Shown here one piece after another: positions 19,071-28,407 of a stretch of DNA of 64,000 nucleotides. Origin of the DNA: Undibacterium_A arcticum (lineage in GTDB: Bacteria > Pseudomonadota > Gammaproteobacteria > Burkholderiales > Burkholderiaceae_D); the NCBI RefSeq assembly GCF_042660705.1, contig NZ_JBHSUQ010000001.1. The stretch is one strand, 5' to 3'. The first letter of the stretch is position 1; each line of letters begins with the position of its first letter. Made by a program: the position numbers and the translations under genes. The notes under the pieces are model-generated. The model worked only from the letters and a program-made list of their open reading frames with translations, did not search any database and was not told where the DNA came from.

Positions 19071-19096
19071 CGCTGTTGCAACATTTTGCAACAGCG
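19071..19096 (+). terminator. Strong hairpin between gspG and gspF
   Basis: CGCTGTTGCAA and TTGCAACAGCG form an 11-bp perfect stem around a CATT loop, beginning two bases after the gspG stop and followed by TCTT. The weak U tail and the downstream gspF on the same strand suggest a partial terminator or 3' stabiliser that favours gspG mRNA. Confidence 0.75.
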
Positions 19097-19143
19097 TCTT
19101 AATCATTAAGTACCCTGACCCTGCGCCGATAGGAAATCGATTC

Positions 19144-20343
19144 ATGCAGTACGAAATTCGTGCCCTGAGCGCCGATCATCTGATGATGCACCTGACCATC
19201 GATGCCTACGATGAAGCCGACGCACGTAGCCAGATCGAAGCGCGTGGACTATTTGCGGCCGCCGTTACGCCTACCCGACGGCCGTTGTTCGGCACATTCG
19301 GTGCGAAAACGGGTGGCGCAGCTCGCTTGTCGCTGGTGCTATTCAGCCAGGAGCTGCTGGCATTGCTGAATGCGGGGCTAAGCATCGTCGAATGCCTGGA
19401 AGCGCTGCTGGAAGAAGGCAGTGCCGCACTCTGCACCGTACTGACACGCCTGTTGAGCGGGCTGCGCGACGGCAAACGCTTCTCCAGCGTATTGGCGGAA
19501 CAGGCCGATCTGTTTCCCCCGCTGTATGTAGGAATCGTCAGGGCAGCCGAAGGCACCAGCGATTTACCCCAGTCGCTGACGCGCTTTATCGACTACCAAC
19601 AGCGCATCGACAGCGTGCGCAGCAAAATCATCAGTGCCGCGATCTATCCATTGATCTTGTTGATCGTCGGCGGCGGCGTCAGCCTATTCCTGATCGCTTA
19701 TGTGGTGCCGCGTTTTTCCGAGGTCTATCGAGGCGCCGGACGCGAGATGCCATGGCTGTCGCAACTGCTGTTAAATTGGGGGCAATTTGCAGCGGCACAT
19801 ACCACGCTTTTATTGTCTGCCATCGGCATCGGCCTATCCTTGCTAGCGGTCACGCTGCGTCATTTTTTCGCGCATGGCGGCGTGGTCACGCTGCTGGCAA
19901 AAATCCCCGGGGTCGGCGAACGCACCCGCATTTATGAACTGTCACGTCTGTACCTGACCCTGGGCATGTTGCTGGAAGGTGGCATTCCAATTGTCGCGGC
20001 CATGGAAACTGCGATCGGTATCGTGTCTTCGGGCATCAAGACCGGCTTGCAGGCAGCCAGCGCATCAATTCAATCCGGCGCGCCATTGTCAAGCGCGTTT
20101 GAATGCAACGGATTGACCACACCGATCTCGCTGCGCATGTTGCGCGTCGGCGAACGCTCCGGCGAATTGGGAAAAATGCTGACACAGTCGGCGGCGTTCT
20201 ATGACGGCGAACTCAGCCGCTGGATCGACCGTTTCACCCGCACGTTCGAGCCTTTGCTGATGGCGGCAATCGGGTTGGTGGTCGGTACCATCGTGGTATT
20301 GCTGTATATGCCGATCTTCGATTTGGCCGGGAGCCTGTCATGA
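19144..20343 (+). CDS. gspF: Type II secretion/pilus inner-membrane platform protein (GspF/PilC family)
   Basis: A 399-residue platform protein with two T2SF domains. The first (about residues 65-185) has LVLFSQELLALLNAGLSIVECLEALLEE, ends in LRDGKRFSSVLA and leads into a membrane segment (IYPLILLIVGGGVSLFLIAYVVPRF). The second (about 270-390) has LYLTLGMLLEGGIPIVAAMETA, LRMLRVGERSGELGKML and a final membrane helix. A middle helix spans about residues 218-240. It would couple the GspE ATPase to pseudopilus growth. The gspE start overlaps its stop (ATGA at 20340). Confidence 0.93.
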   Translation: MQYEIRALSADHLMMHLTIDAYDEADARSQIEARGLFAAAVTPTRRPLFGTFGAKTGGAARLSLVLFSQELLALLNAGLSIVECLEALLEEGSAALCTVLTRLLSGLRDGKRFSSVLAEQADLFPPLYVGIVRAAEGTSDLPQSLTRFIDYQQRIDSVRSKIISAAIYPLILLIVGGGVSLFLIAYVVPRFSEVYRGAGREMPWLSQLLLNWGQFAAAHTTLLLSAIGIGLSLLAVTLRHFFAHGGVVTLLAKIPGVGERTRIYELSRLYLTLGMLLEGGIPIVAAMETAIGIVSSGIKTGLQAASASIQSGAPLSSAFECNGLTTPISLRMLRVGERSGELGKMLTQSAAFYDGELSRWIDRFTRTFEPLLMAAIGLVVGTIVVLLYMPIFDLAGSLS

Positions 20344-22032
20344 ATGCGGTCGTGCAATTCACCCTGCCTCCTACGCTTGATGCCGGCATGCTGCAACAAG
20401 CGTGCGCGCTAGCGCAGCAATCGAAACGCTCGGTGATGACAGAATTGGAAGCGCTGACCAGCATCGACCCGCGTCAAGTGGTGCAGGCAGTCGCTGATTT
20501 ATTTGCGTTGCCGGTAGCAGAAACTGCGGCCATGATGAGCCTGACACCCGCATTCGACATATTGCCCTTGTCTAAAGCGATGCAAACGCACTGCGTATTA
20601 CTCGCCGCAGCCGATGGTCAATTGATCGGCGTGATCGCCGACCCGTTTGATATCGATTTGCAAACCTGGCTCGATACCCAAGCAAAGCAGCCTGTTAGCT
20701 ATCGGCTGGCGCTGCAAGCCGACATTCACGCTTACTTAAGCAAGCAGGAAGAATCGGTACGCGCAGTAGACAATCTGGTGGCGACCGCGGGCAACGCAAA
20801 AAGAGAGGGAAACCGCGACGGTGCTATCTTTTTCTTCGGTTAGCGAAGCCGCAAGCCCACCAGTCAAGCTAGTCAATTCAACCTTATACGATGCGTTGAA
20901 AGCGGGCGCATCGGACATACACTTGGAAAGCACTGGCGGCGGCTTAGCAGTTAAATATCGGGTGGATGGCGTACTGGACCACGCGGCCTCACTGAACGGC
21001 ATAGAAGAAGCGGAACAGGTGATATCGCGGCTCAAGGTTTTGGCTGAACTCGACATCGCTGAACGGCGGGTTCCACAAGACGGTAGCTTCCGGGTAGAAG
21101 CCGCTGGCCGGGAAATCGATCTGCGGGTATCGATCATGCCCAGCATACACGGCGAAGATGCGGTGATCCGGGTCCTCGACAAACGCGCAATGATCGAAGC
21201 CTATGGCGCACTCACGCTGGAGGCGCTCGGCTTCGATGCGCCCTCGCTATCGACACTACGCATGCTGGCGGAAGAACCATACGGCATGCTTCTGGTGACC
21301 GGCCCGACCGGTTCCGGCAAGACCACCACGCTGTATGCCGCGCTGACCGAAATCCATAATGGCCGCGACAAAATCATCACAATTGAAGACCCGGTTGAAT
21401 ACCAATTGCCCGGCATACTGCAAATTCCGGTCAATGAAAAAAAGGGCCTGACTTTCGCCAAAGGCTTGCGCTCTATTCTGCGGCATGACCCCGACAAGAT
21501 CATGGTGGGCGAAATCCGCGACAAGGAAACAGCGGAGATGGCGGTACAGTCAGCGTTGACCGGGCACTTGGTGCTGACCACAGTGCACGCCAATAATGTA
21601 TTCGACGTATTCGGTCGCTTCACCCATATGGGCATCGATCCCTACGCATTCGTATCGGCCTTGAACGGCATCTGGGCTCAACGTCTGATCCGTCTGACTT
21701 GCCCGCACTGCGCGACATCTTGCCGGCCTGACGATCACGAATTGACCCGCGTCAATTTGACGCGGGCCGATGTCGCCGATTACCAATTCAAGCAAGGCAA
21801 AGGCTGCGGCGACTGCCGCGGCACCGGTTACAAGGGACGCAAAGCCATCGCAGAGATTTTGACCTTGAACGATGAAATCCGCGAACTGATCATCGAGAAG
21901 CGCCCGATTCGTCACATCAAGGAAGCGGCCCGCCTGAACGGCACGCGCAGCCTGCGGGAAGCCGCACTGGCACTGGTCAAGCAAGGCGACACTACCTTGG
22001 GCGAAATTAAACGGGTGACCCTTCATGCGTAA
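20340..22032 (+). CDS. gspE: Secretion ATPase GspE/PilB family (one frame break)
   Basis: Hexameric cytoplasmic ATPase powering pseudopilus assembly. The first 160 residues form the N-terminal domain (SIDPRQVVQAVADLFALPVA). The catalytic part begins near KLVNSTLYDALKAGASDIHLES. Walker A is LLVTGPTGSGKTTTLYAAL, the Asp box is IITIEDPVEYQL, Walker B is DPDKIMVGEIRD, and the His box is TGHLVLTTVHANN. A four-Cys zinc site is CPHC and, 45 residues on, CGDC. The frame changes at about 20797-20802: five A after GC should probably be four, giving AKERETATVLSFSS in one frame. Joined length is about 563 residues, normal for GspE. Confidence 0.92.
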
Positions 22033-22861
22033 TGGCGTTGGCTTCGGGAAAACCCTGCGCATCGGCGTCTCACGTACCAGCCTGACGCTGTTGCAGAGCA
22101 GTGGCTGGCTGCGTCGGCGCGACTCGGTCGTGTCCGATCTGCAGCTAACGACGGAAGAAACCGCCTCATCTGACCAGATCGCAGCGCACCTCGACGCGAT
22201 GCTGACCGACGGCAAATGCCGCGATCAAGCTGTCACGGTCATCTTGGCCGACGATTTGGTGCGCTACTTCATGGTCACACCACCGCGCAACGTGAAGCGC
22301 CTGCAAGATTGCCGTAGCGCGGCGGCAATGCGTTTTCAATCCTTGTACGGCGAACCCGCCGTCGACTGGCAAATGGAGGCCGACTGGGCTTTGCAAAAGC
22401 CATTTTTAAGTTGCGCACTTCCGCATTCGCTGCTGTCAGTCCTGCAACAGGCCGCCGACAAACACCAGCTCAAGCTGATTGCGGTGTTACCGCAATTCGT
22501 CGCCGCCTGGAACCAGTGGCGTTCCGTGATCAAACCGGATGCCTGGTTCGGTGTTGCGCACGCCGACAGTTTGACCGTGGCGGCAATCGACCGGCAAGGC
22601 TTACGCGCGGTGCGCACCACAGCCCTGGCAAGCGAGCATAGGCAAGATGAACACTGGCTGCCAGCGCACGTCAAGCGCGAAGCCTTGCGCTTGAATTTAG
22701 CGCAACCAAGCCGGATTCAACTATGCGGGGTTCTAGCGGCCCACTGGAGCGCACACACTGCCAGCTCGCCACCTTGTGAACGCTTGGATTTGCACACTGT
22801 TGCGCCCCATCCGGCGCACTCCGCCGGCGTCGCGTTAACGCGAACCGGGATCAGAACATGA
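22025..22861 (+). CDS. PilM/GspL-like cytoplasmic assembly protein
   Basis: A 278-residue protein in the position of a PilM-like or GspL cytoplasmic domain. Overlaps the gspE end by 8 bases. The N-terminal segment LRIGVSRTSLTLLQSSGWLRRR and VTVILADDLVRYFMV resemble the actin-like beginning of such proteins, but no full ATP-binding motif is evident. No membrane segment is visible. The next two genes encode short single-pass proteins of PilN and PilO type, so the trio is more like type IV pilus PilMNO than the usual GspL/GspM. The assignment rests on position and general shape rather than on a strong motif. Confidence 0.6.
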   Translation: MRNGVGFGKTLRIGVSRTSLTLLQSSGWLRRRDSVVSDLQLTTEETASSDQIAAHLDAMLTDGKCRDQAVTVILADDLVRYFMVTPPRNVKRLQDCRSAAAMRFQSLYGEPAVDWQMEADWALQKPFLSCALPHSLLSVLQQAADKHQLKLIAVLPQFVAAWNQWRSVIKPDAWFGVAHADSLTVAAIDRQGLRAVRTTALASEHRQDEHWLPAHVKREALRLNLAQPSRIQLCGVLAAHWSAHTASSPPCERLDLHTVAPHPAHSAGVALTRTGIRT

Positions 22862-23443
22862 AGCCGATTCGCCGCGCTGCTCCCAGTGTCATTGGTATCG
22901 ATTTTGCACCCGCGTCGATCCGGCGCTCGATTGCCCGCACCGGCCTTTGGGCCTGGCTAATTGGCACGGCCGGGCTGCTGTTGTGTGTCGGCGCCGCGAT
23001 GATCGCAAGCGAACTGATGCAGCAACGCAGCGCGCTTAAAAGCGAGCTGCGACAGACACAAACGGCGCTGGCAGCGCGTGCGCTGCGCCAACCGGCAGCG
23101 ACGCAATTGGCGACGCAATTGGCAACATCGGTGGCGCAGGCGCTTGCAGTCAACGGCGCGATCGCACAGCTTAACTTGCCCTGGCGCGATGTATTCGAAT
23201 CGATAGAGAGTGCAACGCCAGCCACGATCGCCTTGCTGGCGCTGGAACCGGATGCAAAGAAACAGCTGGTAAAGGGATGGGCCGAGGCAAACCAGCGATG
23301 CGATGATTGCCTATATCGAGCAGTTGAAAAAGCAGGATTTTTTCGCCGGCGTGCTCCTGACTAAACACGAAATCAACGAACAAGATGCAAACAAACCGCT
23401 GCGGTTTCAGTTTGAAGCGCAATGGGTAGGTACGACACCATGA
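22858..23443 (+). CDS. PilN-like inner-membrane assembly protein (one frame break)
   Basis: Single-pass protein with membrane segment LWAWLIGTAGLLLCVGAAMIA near residues 35-55. A periplasmic coiled stretch follows (SELMQQRSALKSELRQTQTALAARAL), then a domain beginning LPWRDVFESIESATPATIALLALEPDAKK. The open frame runs to 23364 but changes sense near 23285-23300. The other frame reads SDAMIAYIEQLKKQDFF and then VLLTKHEINEQ and RFQFEAQW, a PilN-type ending, and stops at 23443. That stop overlaps the next start (ATGA), which supports the reconstruction. Starts in an ATGA overlap with the previous gene. Confidence 0.68.
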
Positions 23444-24054
23444 ATGCACCCAATTTGAGTTTGCTTGTGCTGCAGGCGCGACTGGCACTGGTTCGATTTG
23501 GCTGGACGAATTGCGTCGCGTGCATCGTTGGTGGCATCGGCGTTGCTGCATGGCTGTGGGGACTACCGTATTTGCGCGCACAAACAGCGATTCAGCAGCG
23601 AACTCTGGATCAGGTACGGCAAGCATTGCGATCGGCCGACCCCGCGCCTGCTCCTGCGCCGCGGCCATTGGCAGAAGAACGTCTGGCGGACTTCTACGAT
23701 AAGCTCGGCGATCAGCGTTACGCCGAGCAACAAGTCCGGACACTGTTTGCGATCGCTGGCAAGACGCAATTGTCGCTTAACCAGGCGGAATACAAGTCCG
23801 CTTTCGACAAGAATGGCCAATATCACACCTATCAAATTGCATTGCCGGTACGAGGATCGTATGACGCGATCCGCCAGTTTTGCGAGAAAACCCTGTTGGC
23901 GATTCCATTTGCGGCGCTGGATGAAGTCAGTTTCAAACGCGACGCAATTTCCAGCCACACACTCGAAGCGAAATTGCGCTTCACCTTGTATTTAAGCACC
24001 GACAATCCTGCGCTGCCGCGCCGCATGGCGGCCATTGCCGCCGGGGATGAGTGA
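23440..24054 (+). CDS. PilO/GspM-like inner-membrane assembly protein
   Basis: About 204 residues from the ATG at 23440, which overlaps the preceding reconstructed stop; an upstream ATG at 23422 in the same frame is less likely. One membrane segment (ACIVGGIGVAAWLWGLPYL, residues about 26-44) is followed by a coiled region (AIQQRTLDQVRQALRSADP) and a Pro/Ala linker. A ferredoxin-like periplasmic domain ends the protein (LADFYDKLGDQRYAEQQVRTLFAIAGK, then YDAIRQFCEKTLLAIPFAAL). This is the layout of PilO. It probably pairs with the preceding PilN-like protein. Confidence 0.68.
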   Translation: MNAPNLSLLVLQARLALVRFGWTNCVACIVGGIGVAAWLWGLPYLRAQTAIQQRTLDQVRQALRSADPAPAPAPRPLAEERLADFYDKLGDQRYAEQQVRTLFAIAGKTQLSLNQAEYKSAFDKNGQYHTYQIALPVRGSYDAIRQFCEKTLLAIPFAALDEVSFKRDAISSHTLEAKLRFTLYLSTDNPALPRRMAAIAAGDE

Positions 24055-24626
24055 TGACCCGACGCCATCTTCTTTTAGCCGCTGCGGTACTGATAGCCGC
24101 ATGGCTGGCATTTTTCGGCGATAAAACGCCGGCCGGCGACATTGCAGAACCGGTGACGCGTCGAGCAGCCGCCGCGGCTGCAGCGGCTGCAGCAACTGCT
24201 GCCCACGCGGTCGCCGGCACTGATATCGGCAGCAGTAACAATCCCCGCCCCGGCGCAACCGGGGCCGCTCCTGTGATCTTGGCGCTGCAAGCACGCGATA
24301 GCCTGATAGGCGGCGCGCGCCACGTCGATCAAGCCCATGCCTTATTCGGCGATCAAAGCTGGATGCCGCCACCGCAGCGCCAGTCCCAGTTACTTAAACC
24401 CTTAGCGCCGAGCGCACCTGCACTGCCCTTCAGCTATCTCGGCAAAAAGATCGAAGACGGCAAATGGGAAGTCTATATCGCGCGCGGCGAGCAAACATTT
24501 ATCGTGTCGGCAGGCAGCGTGGTCGACGGTAGCTACCGCGTCGATGCGATCACACCGCCCACGCTTTTCCTCACCTTCTTACCATTGAATCAGGTACAAA
24601 TGCTTACCATCGGAGAGGCCAATTGA
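24054..24626 (+). CDS. GspC/PilP-like periplasmic linker protein
   Basis: About 190 residues with an N-terminal membrane anchor (HLLLAAAVLIAAWLAFFGD), an Ala-rich linker (residues about 38-55), and a C-terminal domain of HR or PilP type (LPFSYLGKKIEDGKWEVYIARG, then VSAGSVVDGSYRVDAITPPTLF). Such proteins connect the inner-membrane platform to the secretin N0 domain. The secretin gene follows directly with overlapping stop and start. The ATG at 24054 overlaps the previous stop by one base. Confidence 0.68.
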   Translation: MTRRHLLLAAAVLIAAWLAFFGDKTPAGDIAEPVTRRAAAAAAAAAATAAHAVAGTDIGSSNNPRPGATGAAPVILALQARDSLIGGARHVDQAHALFGDQSWMPPPQRQSQLLKPLAPSAPALPFSYLGKKIEDGKWEVYIARGEQTFIVSAGSVVDGSYRVDAITPPTLFLTFLPLNQVQMLTIGEAN

Positions 24627-26713
24627 TGCCCAGTCGTTCCACCCGCATATTCTCTCCGCTGCAGCGTTGGCGTCGTAGGCTGGCACAAGCCTCGCTGACG
24701 ACCTTGATCGGCATTCTGGCGGGTATTGCACTAGCAGGCTGTGCGGCACAAGCAGCATACCGTGACGGCAAAGCCTTGGTGACGCGCGGCAAGGTCGAAG
24801 AAGGCTTGGCTAAATTTCAAGAAGCGATGCAGCAAGAGCCACGCGATGCCGAGTACAAAGCGGCTTATCTGCAGACGCGGGAGCGGGCCGTGGCGACTTA
24901 TGTGGAACAGGGCGACCGCCTGCTTGCTGCCGGCAAATGGGCGGAGGCAGAAAAATTTTATCAACGGGCGCTCGCGATCGACCCGGCCGGCGAGCGCGCC
25001 CGGACCGGGCTGCATGCGCTGGATGCGGATCAGCGTCATGCCAAATTGTTTACGGAAGCGGCCCTCGCCTGGGAGAAAAAGGATGCCGACGGCGCACAGT
25101 TAACACTGCGCAGCATTCTGGCCGAAAATCCTGGCCATGCCAATGCCCTGGCGCTGAAACGCAGCATCTTGGAAAAAACGAGAAAAGCACCAGCCGAATC
25201 CGCTCTGGACGCGGCCTACAAAAAACATATCACGATTGAATTCAAAGACGTGGCGTTGAAACAGTTATTCGAAGTAGTCTCCCGTACCTCGGGCTTGAAT
25301 TTCTTGTTCGATAAAGAGGTGAACACCGATCAAAAGACCTCGATCTTTTTAAAGGACAGCACCATCGCATCGGCCGTGCACTATGCGCTGATGACCAACC
25401 AACTGGAACAGCAGGTACTTGATGGCAACACCATTCTTATTTATCCCAATACGGCCGCGAAATTAAAGGACTATCAGGAGCTGGTCGTCAAAAGCTTTTT
25501 CCTGGCCAATGCAGATGCCAAGGCGGTCGCCGCCAGCCTGAAAACGATCGTCAAGTCGCGTGACGTGGTGGTCGATGAAAAGCTCAACATGGTGATTGTG
25601 CGCGACAGCCCGGATGCGATCCGGCTGGCAGAAAAGCTGGTTGCGCTGCACGACGTGCCGGAACCGGAGGTGATGCTGGAAGTCGAAATTCTTGAAGTCA
25701 AACGTACGCGGCTGCTGGAGCTTGGCATCGAGTGGCCCGACACATTGAGCCTGAGCCCGCTTCCCGCTATGGTTGCCAGTGCACTCACTGCGCCTTCCTC
25801 TACCACTGGCAGTTCGACGACAACCGGTGGCACGCTCACGCTGCGCGACCTGCGTTTCAACCTGAACAGCGGAACAATAGCGGCAAGCCTCTCCCCGGTT
25901 ACGGTGCATGCGCGCAAGCAGGATAGCGACGCCAATATCCTCGCCAATCCACGGATACGCGCACGCAATCATGAGAAAGCAAAAATCCTGATCGGTGAAA
26001 GAGTGCCCAACATTACCACCACCGCCACCGCGACCGGCTTCGTATCGGAATCAATCAATTACGTCGACGTCGGTTTGAAACTCGACGTCGAACCGTCGGT
26101 CTATCTCGACAATGATGTCGCAATCAAGATATCGCTCGAAGTCAGCAACATCGTCAGTCAATTGCAAACCAAATCCGGTTCCATCGCCTATCAAATCGGC
26201 ACCCGCACCGCGAGTACCGTGTTGCGCTTGAGAGACGGCGAAAATCAGGTCTTGGCCGGATTGATCAACGACGAAGACAGGCGTGGCGCCAACAAACTCC
26301 CCTTCATCGGCGAGATTCCGGTCATCGGGCGGCTGTTCGGCAGCAGCTCGGACGACAATCAAAAAACGGAAATTGTGTTGTCGATTACTCCGCGCATTAT
26401 CCGCAATATTCAGCGCCCGGAAGCCGCCATGGCGGAATTCAAAGCAGGGACCGACAGCAGCTTACGTAGCCGCCCGGAGACGATTTCCAGTGCCGCGTTC
26501 GGTACACCGCCTGCCGCATCGCAGGCGCCGACTTCCGTGACACCGGCTGCATCACCGCAGCAGTCACCTACGCCTCCCCCGGCTAGCGCCATACGATTCA
26601 AGGGTGCGCGCTCGGCGGCCAATACGCCCGCCGCCAATAGCGCCGGCGCCGGTGAGCCGGCGGATGGTGTTGCCGCTCCGGGCAGTATGGAAACAAGAGT
26701 CGGCAATCCTTAA
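24626..26713 (+). CDS. gspD: Secretin lipoprotein (GspD/PilQ family) with N-terminal TPR
   Basis: About 695 residues. A lipoprotein signal with lipobox LAGC ends near residue 33. Residues about 45-190 are TPR-like (YRDGKALVTRGKVEEGLAKFQEAM, GDRLLAAGKWAEAEKFYQRAL), an unusual addition for a classical GspD but known in MshL- and PilQ-like secretins. The N0 domain follows (ITIEFKDVALKQLFEVVSRTSGLNFLFD), then one N1-type domain (VVKSFFLANADAKAVAASLKTI). The secretin core has LANPRIRARNHEKAKILIGER and the end motif VLAGLINDEDRR, LPFIGEIPVIGRLF, TEIVLSITPRII. A Pro/Ala/Ser-rich tail of about 90 residues completes it. It forms the outer-membrane pore. Confidence 0.92.
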   Translation: MPSRSTRIFSPLQRWRRRLAQASLTTLIGILAGIALAGCAAQAAYRDGKALVTRGKVEEGLAKFQEAMQQEPRDAEYKAAYLQTRERAVATYVEQGDRLLAAGKWAEAEKFYQRALAIDPAGERARTGLHALDADQRHAKLFTEAALAWEKKDADGAQLTLRSILAENPGHANALALKRSILEKTRKAPAESALDAAYKKHITIEFKDVALKQLFEVVSRTSGLNFLFDKEVNTDQKTSIFLKDSTIASAVHYALMTNQLEQQVLDGNTILIYPNTAAKLKDYQELVVKSFFLANADAKAVAASLKTIVKSRDVVVDEKLNMVIVRDSPDAIRLAEKLVALHDVPEPEVMLEVEILEVKRTRLLELGIEWPDTLSLSPLPAMVASALTAPSSTTGSSTTTGGTLTLRDLRFNLNSGTIAASLSPVTVHARKQDSDANILANPRIRARNHEKAKILIGERVPNITTTATATGFVSESINYVDVGLKLDVEPSVYLDNDVAIKISLEVSNIVSQLQTKSGSIAYQIGTRTASTVLRLRDGENQVLAGLINDEDRRGANKLPFIGEIPVIGRLFGSSSDDNQKTEIVLSITPRIIRNIQRPEAAMAEFKAGTDSSLRSRPETISSAAFGTPPAASQAPTSVTPAASPQQSPTPPPASAIRFKGARSAANTPAANSAGAGEPADGVAAPGSMETRVGNP

Positions 26714-26723
26714 AACTGCAGCT

Positions 26724-27248
26724 ATGACGCTATCGACACCAAAAACGCAATATTCAATCAAACCGTCATGCATTAGTGTGGTGCATCGCGGCTTTACCTT
26801 GATTGAATTGCTGGTGACCCTTGCCATCCTGGGGGTGCTGGCGTGCACCGCGCTTCCGGTTGCGCAAATCGCGATTCAACGTAATCAGGAGCAGGAATTG
26901 CGGCGCGCTCTCAGGGAAATCCGACGCGGCATAGACGCTTACAAGCGCGCCAGCGATGAAGGCCGCATCCCTAATCCAAGCGGCTGGTCCGGCTACCCGA
27001 AGAACCTTGAGGTCCTGGTCGAAGGCTTGCCCGACCAGCGCGACCCAAAGCGCAATAAGATTTATTTCCTGCGACGGATTCCACGCGATCCATTGAATCC
27101 CGATGTCAGCGATTCGGAAGCCGCTTCCTGGGGCAAGCGTAGTTATGCCAGCGACGCATCCGATCCGCAGGAAGGTGACGATGTCTATGACGTCTATTCC
27201 AGCTCACCGAAGATTGGATTGAACGGCGTGCCGTACCGCAAATGGTAA
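26724..27248 (+). CDS. Type II secretion-type pseudopilin (second)
   Basis: About 174 residues from the ATG at 26724, chosen because it puts a short basic leader before the prepilin site G/FTLIELLVTLAILGVLACTALP. The body carries RRALREIRRGIDAYKRASDEGRI, LVEGLPDQRDPKRNKIYFLRRIPRDPLNP and YDVYSSSPKIGLNGVPYRKW, typical of GspG-like and MshB-like minor pilins in this kind of cluster. It follows the secretin gene by 10 bases and overlaps the next pseudopilin. Confidence 0.85.
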   Translation: MTLSTPKTQYSIKPSCISVVHRGFTLIELLVTLAILGVLACTALPVAQIAIQRNQEQELRRALREIRRGIDAYKRASDEGRIPNPSGWSGYPKNLEVLVEGLPDQRDPKRNKIYFLRRIPRDPLNPDVSDSEAASWGKRSYASDASDPQEGDDVYDVYSSSPKIGLNGVPYRKW

Positions 27249-27694
27249 ATACGGGACACCTAAACGCGCCGACCGACTTTCATCCAGCACGGCGGATACG
27301 CCGGATACAACGCCGGCCGGATAGCGCGACAGCGGGCTTTACCTTGATCGAGCTGCTGGTGGTATTGGCGATTGTTTCTCTGTTACTGACGCTGGCGGTC
27401 CCGCGTTATTTTCAGAGCATCGATACCGCGAAGGAAATTATCCTGGCCGAGAATCTGCGTACCACGCGCGAGACGATAGACAAGTTCTACGGCGATACCG
27501 GACGCTATCCCGAGTCGCTTGATGAGCTGGTAGAAAAAAAGTATTTGCGGGCACTGCCGCTTGACCCCGTAACGGACAGCGCAGCGACCTGGATCATAGT
27601 TGCGCCGGATCCGACTGCCAAGGGAAGCATTTACGATATTAGGAGCGGTGCAGAAGGAAAGGCGAGAAATGGCAAGCCGTATACTGAGCTTTGA
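27242..27694 (+). CDS. Type II secretion-type pseudopilin (third)
   Basis: A 150-residue pseudopilin. A 33-residue Arg-rich leader precedes G/FTLIELLVVLAIVSLLLTLAVPRYF. The body has ENLRTTRETIDKFYGDTGRYPESLDELVEKKYLRALPLDPVT, the usual GspG-like arrangement, and ends YDIRSGAEGKARNGKPY. The ATG at 27242 overlaps the preceding stop by seven bases; an internal start nearer the cleavage site is not evident, so the long leader is probably real. Confidence 0.85.
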   Translation: MVNTGHLNAPTDFHPARRIRRIQRRPDSATAGFTLIELLVVLAIVSLLLTLAVPRYFQSIDTAKEIILAENLRTTRETIDKFYGDTGRYPESLDELVEKKYLRALPLDPVTDSAATWIIVAPDPTAKGSIYDIRSGAEGKARNGKPYTEL

Positions 27695-28241
27695 AGGCGT
27701 GAGCTTTGAAGGCGTGAACTTTGAACCCGCAAACTTTGAACCCGCGAACTGTGACCGCGCGAAACACTACACCAAAGGCTTCACCTATATAGGATTACTC
27801 ATTTTCATCGCAATCATCGGTGTCGCTTCCGCCGCCACGCTGCGACTGGGTTCGGTATTGCTGCGACGTGCCGCTGAGGAAGAGTTACTCGACATTGGTG
27901 AAGAGTTTCGGCAAGCGTTAATCAGCTATGCCAATGCGAGCCCGGTTGGACCACCCGGAGCGCCGCGCTCACTACAAGACTTGCTGAAAGACCCACGCTA
28001 TCCAAGACCGGTGCGCCATTTGCGTAAGCTGTATGCAGATCCAATTACCGGTCGTACAGAATGGGGAACACTTGAAGCAGTAGACGGCAACGGCATCGTT
28101 GGCGTCTACAGTTTGTCGGACGCCAAGCCGATTAAAATTGAAAACTTCGATCCGATGTTTCAGGATTTTGCAGGAAAAACATCCTATCGAGACTGGCTGT
28201 TTTCAAGCACACCGCAATTATATCGACGCCCAAATCCATAA
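27669..28241 (+). CDS. Pseudopilin with pentapeptide-like repeats in its leader (fourth)
   Basis: About 190 residues from the ATG at 27669, overlapping the previous gene by 26 bases. The prepilin-type site is KG/FTYIGLLIFIAIIGVASAATL, with Gly rather than Glu at +5, so it is a variant minor pilin. The body is RRAAEEELLDIGEEFRQALISYAN, then RSLQDLLKDPRYPRPVRHLRKLYADPITG and EWGTLEAVDGNGIVGVYS, as in GspG/GspH-like proteins of these clusters. Before the cleavage site are five 5-residue units (SFEGV twice, NFEPA twice, NCDRA), which is unusual for a leader. It is the last gene of the operon. Confidence 0.8.
   Translation: MASRILSFEGVSFEGVNFEPANFEPANCDRAKHYTKGFTYIGLLIFIAIIGVASAATLRLGSVLLRRAAEEELLDIGEEFRQALISYANASPVGPPGAPRSLQDLLKDPRYPRPVRHLRKLYADPITGRTEWGTLEAVDGNGIVGVYSLSDAKPIKIENFDPMFQDFAGKTSYRDWLFSSTPQLYRRPNP
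27687..27761 (+). repeat. Five 15-bp tandem units in a pseudopilin leader
   Basis: Five in-frame 15-bp units encode SFEGV, SFEGV, NFEPA, NFEPA, NCDRA. Units 1-2 are identical and units 3-4 differ by one base; the fifth is diverged. The N/S-F-E-x-x pattern recalls pentapeptide repeats. Confidence 0.85.
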
Positions 28242-28407
28242 ACCCGCGCGCATCGGTAGCCTGGCGCAGCGCAAGATGCTGGGTACGAAGACCGCTCAGC
28301 CGAGTGCTCGGCAGGTCAGCAGGCCGCGCATCTTTATCATTTCTGGCAAGTGTTCTCGGCTTTCATCGCCAGGGTAGCGCCCTCGCCCGCGATTTCTGCG
28401 CATCTCC

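Noticed and set aside
27687..27761. CRISPR-like repeat
   Set aside because: The 15-bp units are in frame, have no spacers and encode a peptide repeat.
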